From Bradyrhizobium sp. DOA9 (GTDB lineage Bacteria > Pseudomonadota > Alphaproteobacteria > Rhizobiales > Xanthobacteraceae), in the NCBI RefSeq assembly GCF_000617845.2, contig NZ_DF820425.1, positions 4,081,725-4,145,724 on the forward strand: a stretch of 64,000 nucleotides of DNA, in the 5' to 3' direction. Shown here one piece after another: positions 60,672 to 64,000 of the stretch (position 1 is the first letter of the stretch; every line of letters begins with the position of its first letter). The notes under the pieces are model-generated. The model was not told where the DNA came from. It ran no database searches and worked only from the letters and a program-made list of their open reading frames with translations. Made by a program: the position numbers and the translations under genes.

Positions 60672-60948
60672 GTCGCAAGGCCAGCAGACACCAACTGATC
60701 CCCGTCCACGATGTGGCGGAGGGCCGCAGCCGATGTGACGTCGTGGCGCGCCTGCTTATGGTTAGCGAAAGGTTGAAATTCCTATCGCTGGCCGGCAACC
60801 GGAACAATTGCGGCGGCGGGCGGCTCATCGTCCGGACTTAACCTTTACGCGGCTTTAAGGGCGGCGCTCTAGGGTCCTGCGAAGCGGCTCGCCTTGGGCC
60901 GCGCCAGCGGCCAGGACAGCCGTTGTTGCGTACGTGTTGGAGTCGGTA
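60672..60948. other. divergent promoter region upstream of motA
   Basis: About 277 bases between the small membrane protein (minus) and the motA gene (plus). It contains TTAACC at 60838-60843 and TTTAA some 13 bases beyond, but not with CtrA spacing. No clear flagellar sigma-28 promoter was identified. Confidence 0.4.
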
Positions 60949-61722
60949 ATGGATATCGCAACACTTGTCGGGTTGGCCGCGGGCGCCACTGTGGTGTCGA
61001 CCCTGATCTTGATGGGCGGCAGCTTCGGGATGTTTTACGACATCCACGCCGTCATCGTCATCTTCGGCGGCTCGTTCGCAGCAACGATGATCCGCTTTCC
61101 CTTGTCCGCGATGATCCACGGCGTCCCGCTCGGCGCGAAGTTTGCCTTCACTCTGAGCCGCCTTTCGGCCCACGATCTCGTCGACGAGCTCGCCCGCATC
61201 GCGGAAATCGCCCGCAAGCAGGGCCCGGTCGGCCTGGAAAAGGTCGAGACCGACGAGCCGTTCCTCGCCAAGGGCATCCGCTATGTCGCCGACGGCTACG
61301 ACCTCGATTTCATTCGCGACAATCTGGAGCGCGACCGCGACAACTTCCTGATGCATCTCGACGAAGGCAGCAAGATCTACCGCGCCGTCGGCGACTGCGC
61401 CCCGGCGTTCGGCATGATCGGCACGCTGCTCGGCATGGTGCAGATGTTCTCCAACATGTCGGATCCCTCCAAGCTCGGCCCGTTCATGGCCACCGCGCTG
61501 CTGGCGACCCTGTACGGCGCCGTCGTCGCCAACCTGGTCTGCTTGCCGATCGCCGACAAGCTGCACGGCAAGCTGCTGGACGAAGAGACCAATCGCACCC
61601 TGATCATCGACGGCATCCTGATGATCCGCGACTCCAAGAGCCCGACCCTGGTGCGCGAAATGCTGCTGGCCTATCTGCCGGAGAAGCATCGTCACACCGA
61701 AGGCGAGCCGGTGCCGGCTTGA
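60949..61722 (+). CDS. motA: MotA/TolQ/ExbB-type proton channel, flagellar stator subunit
   Basis: A 257-residue membrane protein with four helices, of the PomA/MotP-size MotA class. ATLVGLAAGATVVSTLILMG, IHAVIVIFGGSFAATMIRFP, and the conserved stator block FGMIGTLLGMVQMFSNMSDP with GPFMATALLATLYGAVVANL are visible. The ATG at 60949 has TTGGAGT upstream. It pairs with the MotB gene 23 bases downstream; together they form a stator complex that couples ion flow to flagellar torque. No other flagellar genes are in the window. Confidence 0.85.
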   Translation: MDIATLVGLAAGATVVSTLILMGGSFGMFYDIHAVIVIFGGSFAATMIRFPLSAMIHGVPLGAKFAFTLSRLSAHDLVDELARIAEIARKQGPVGLEKVETDEPFLAKGIRYVADGYDLDFIRDNLERDRDNFLMHLDEGSKIYRAVGDCAPAFGMIGTLLGMVQMFSNMSDPSKLGPFMATALLATLYGAVVANLVCLPIADKLHGKLLDEETNRTLIIDGILMIRDSKSPTLVREMLLAYLPEKHRHTEGEPVPA

Positions 61723-61745
61723 GGCCGCCGCCTGGATTTTGAGAG

Positions 61746-62576
61746 ATGGCCAAGAAGAAGCGCGGCAATGCTCACGGCGGCGGCCACGGCTGGTTCGTGA
61801 CCTTCGCCGACCTGATGGCGCTGCTGCTCGCGTTCTTCGTGATGCTGGTCGCATTCTCCACCCAAGATGCCAACAAGCTGAAGATCGTCGCGGGCTCCAT
61901 GCGCGAGGCGTTCGGCGTGCAGAGCGAAGCGCGCTACTCCGGCATCGTCGAATCCGACGGCCTGCCGACGCGCCCGCGGCTCAAGAACGTCGACCACATC
62001 CAGCCGGAAGATGCCTCCAACACGCCGACGCCCGATCAGGAAGACCGCGAAAAGACCTCCGGCGCGAAGATCAAGGTCGACCGCAATTTCGCGCTGGCCG
62101 CGGCCTCGCTGCGCCAGGCGTTGCAGGACATGCCGGAGCTGACCGAGATGTCCAAGCACATCATGTTCGAGGAGACCAAGCAGGGCCTGAATCTCGAGAT
62201 CGTCGACCAGGACGGCCGCTCGATGTTCGCCGACGGCTCCAGGGTGCCCTACGACCGCACCCGGCGCCTGGTCGAGAAGCTCGCGATCCCGCTCAAGGCG
62301 ACGCCGCTCCGCGTCTCCATCGCCGGTCACACTGCGGCGGGGTTCGTGCCGACCCGCAGCGACTATGGCGCCTTCGATCTGTCGGCCGATCGCGCGAACG
62401 CGGTGCGCCAGATCCTCGAACGCGAGGGCCTGCCGTCGTCGCACATCTTCGCCGTGTCCGGCAAGGCCGACACCCAGCCGCTGTTTCCAGACGATCCCTC
62501 GCTCGCAGCGAACCGGCGGGTGACCATCACCTTGATGCGCGAAGATCCGCCGCTGCCGCCGAATCTGAAGCCGTAA
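61746..62576 (+). CDS. motB: MotB-type flagellar stator subunit with OmpA-like domain
   Basis: A 276-residue protein. Near the N-terminus is one helix containing the ion-carrying Asp in HGWFVTFADLMALLLAFFVM (FADLMALL), then a linker and a C-terminal OmpA-like peptidoglycan-binding domain (VSIAGHTAAGFVPTRSDYGA, FDLSADRANAVRQILEREGL, FPDDPSLAANRRVTITLMRE). The typical N-terminal plug segment follows the helix. It couples the stator to the cell wall. It is translated right after motA. Confidence 0.85.
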   Translation: MAKKKRGNAHGGGHGWFVTFADLMALLLAFFVMLVAFSTQDANKLKIVAGSMREAFGVQSEARYSGIVESDGLPTRPRLKNVDHIQPEDASNTPTPDQEDREKTSGAKIKVDRNFALAAASLRQALQDMPELTEMSKHIMFEETKQGLNLEIVDQDGRSMFADGSRVPYDRTRRLVEKLAIPLKATPLRVSIAGHTAAGFVPTRSDYGAFDLSADRANAVRQILEREGLPSSHIFAVSGKADTQPLFPDDPSLAANRRVTITLMREDPPLPPNLKP

Positions 62577-62747
62577 CCCTTGCGCTACCATCTTACCTGA
62601 GGCATGTGGTCGCGCTGGCGATGAGCGTGGCTGCGGCGTCACAGCATCCGGCTCGGCGCCTGCTATGATGGTGCGCCGATTGACAGGCGCACCGGAAGCG
62701 TCAAAAGGCGCCGGATCAATTTCAGGGACGAAGCGTTCTCCACCCTC

Positions 62748-64000
62748 ATGACGGCGAGCATCACACAGGCCGAGACCCAGGACGGGCGGGCCACCACAGG
62801 TTTTTGGGCCCTTACGCTCGGGAGCATCGGCGTCGTCTTCGGCGATATCGGCACGTCGCCGCTTTACGCATTTCACGAGGCGGTCAAGGCCGCAGCCCAC
62901 GGCGCGCCGGTCTCGCGCGTCATCGTGCTCGGCGTGCTCTCGCTGATCCTGTGGGCGCTCCTGATCGTCGTCACCGCCAAATATGTCCTCTTGCTGCTGC
63001 GCGCCGACAACAACGGGGAGGGCGGCACGCTCTCGCTGATGGCGCTGGGCCAGCGCGCGCTCGGGCGGCGAAGCTGGGTTCTGCTCGCGCTCGGCGTGGT
63101 CGGCGCTTCGATGTTCATCGGCGATTCCATGATCACGCCGGCGATCTCGGTGCTATCGGCGGTGGAAGGTCTGAAGCTCGCAACCCCCGCGCTCGAGCAT
63201 TATGTCGTGCCGGTCACCGTCCTCATTCTGGTGCTGCTGTTTGCGGTCCAGAGCAAGGGGACCGCGCTGGTCGCTTCGGCCTTCGGGCCGGTGATGGTGA
63301 TCTGGTTCACCGTCATTGCCATCATGGGGGCCGTCCACATCGCCGACGATCCCACCGTGCTGGCGGCCATCAATCCCTATTACGCCGTGCAGTTCGTGCT
63401 GTCGCACGGCACGATCGGCCTCGTGACCCTCGGTGCCGTGTTCCTGGCGGTGACGGGCGGCGAGGCGCTGTACGCCGATCTCGGCCATTTCGGCCGCAAG
63501 CCGATCCAGTCGGCCTGGATGTTCTTCGTGCTGCCCGCGCTGCTGATCAACTATTTCGGGCAGGGTGCGCTGGTGCTGTCCGATCCGAGCGCGATCGAGC
63601 ATTCGTTCTATCGCATGGTGCCCGAGAAGCTGGTGCTGCCGCTGGTCGGGCTTGCGACGGCCGCAACCGTGATCGCGAGCCAGGCGGTGATCACGGGCGC
63701 CTATTCGCTGGTCTATCAGGCCGTGCAGCTCGGCCTGCTGCCGCGTTTCGAGGTGCGGTACACCTCAGAATCGCATGCCGGCCAGATCTATCTGCCGCGC
63801 GTGAACCGGCTGCTGCTGATCGGCGTGATGCTGCTGGTGCTGCTGTTCCACACGCCGAGCAATCTGGCCTCGGCCTACGGCATTGCGGTCTCGACCACCA
63901 TGGTCGCCGACGGGATCATGGGCTTCGTCGTGATCTGGAAGCTTTGGAATTGGCGCGCCGCGACCGCCGCAGCCCTGATCGTGCCTTTCGTCATCGTCGA
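62748..64000 (+). CDS. kup: KUP family potassium uptake transporter (cut by the window edge)
   Basis: The first ~417 residues of a ~630-residue K+ transporter run off the right edge. Start MTASITQAETQDGRATTGFW, then the family signature LTLGSIGVVFGDIGTSPLYA, with FIGDSMITPAISVLSAVEGL, ALYADLGHFGRKPIQSAWMF, NYFGQGALVL and multiple membrane helices. KUP proteins take up K+ together with H+. The ATG at 62748 was chosen because homologues begin here; the upstream frame is not continuous. Confidence 0.95.
   Translation, partial: MTASITQAETQDGRATTGFWALTLGSIGVVFGDIGTSPLYAFHEAVKAAAHGAPVSRVIVLGVLSLILWALLIVVTAKYVLLLLRADNNGEGGTLSLMALGQRALGRRSWVLLALGVVGASMFIGDSMITPAISVLSAVEGLKLATPALEHYVVPVTVLILVLLFAVQSKGTALVASAFGPVMVIWFTVIAIMGAVHIADDPTVLAAINPYYAVQFVLSHGTIGLVTLGAVFLAVTGGEALYADLGHFGRKPIQSAWMFFVLPALLINYFGQGALVLSDPSAIEHSFYRMVPEKLVLPLVGLATAATVIASQAVITGAYSLVYQAVQLGLLPRFEVRYTSESHAGQIYLPRVNRLLLIGVMLLVLLFHTPSNLASAYGIAVSTTMVADGIMGFVVIWKLWNWRAATAAALIVPFVIV

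Overview
The window is GC-rich chromosomal DNA from an alphaproteobacterium, most probably Bradyrhizobium or a close relative in the Nitrobacteraceae. This rests on recognised protein families and styles: a DivJ/PleC-like kinase, DUF2865, DUF1289 and DUF2059 proteins, a Psd-PssA pair, an rpiA-DUF2059-gor run, and FixK-type and CtrA-type DNA sites. Palindromic intergenic repeats of three designs point the same way. The species cannot be fixed from sequence alone. No rRNA, tRNA, CRISPR array or intact insertion sequence was seen.

Layout. 1-1 kb: start of a LysR regulator, then an integrase remnant abutting dusA. 1-9 kb: dusA, a periplasmic aspartic protease, a DUF1289 protein, a six-helix histidine kinase with a CtrA-type site in its promoter, an ion antiporter, a beta-hydroxyacid dehydrogenase, a VOC protein and the Fe-S carrier Mrp/ApbC. 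9-11.4 kb: two tandem TRAP solute-binding proteins, each followed by a hairpin. 11.7-18.4 kb: accessory metabolism, with an SDR and an acyl-CoA dehydrogenase that both carry altered catalytic positions, an AraC regulator, a truncated alcohol dehydrogenase, and an MRJP-family protein followed by an ion channel. 18.4-23.4 kb: an EmrAB-type efflux pair with a divergent TetR regulator, a TauE/SafE permease and a small gene with an in-frame stop. 23.5-29.5 kb: a two-component system, an M20 hydrolase and the membrane subunits of a TRAP transporter, likely partners of the binding proteins at 9-11 kb.

29.6-35 kb: moaA, a lipoprotein, gph, and the rpiA-DUF2059-gor operon. 35-37.5 kb: small secreted proteins, two perfect FNR/FixK-type boxes and a frameshifted LuxR-type gene, so this stretch looks accessory and possibly oxygen-controlled. 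37.5-44.2 kb: a cupin protein, a small zinc-ribbon protein, a carboxylate-amine ligase plus class II glutamine amidotransferase pair, and divergent from it a TerB / membrane protein / TerC / UPF0114 run. 44.2-55.6 kb: mostly core metabolism: an alpha/beta hydrolase, class II DAHP synthase, dgkA, nadE, secreted proteins, cysS, a tiny membrane protein, a GNAT enzyme, cimA, a VOC protein and a LOG-family enzyme. 55.8-64 kb: an Atm1-type ABC exporter, psd-pssA, a RraA-like protein, a MotA/MotB pair and the start of kup.

Most of the window is orderly core chromosome. The unusual material is the dusA-proximal integrase scar, the regulatory sites (CtrA-type, FixK-type, TetR-type), the split TRAP system, the catalytic-residue changes in the SDR/ACAD pair, and the 39-44 kb divergent ligase-amidotransferase / Ter cluster.
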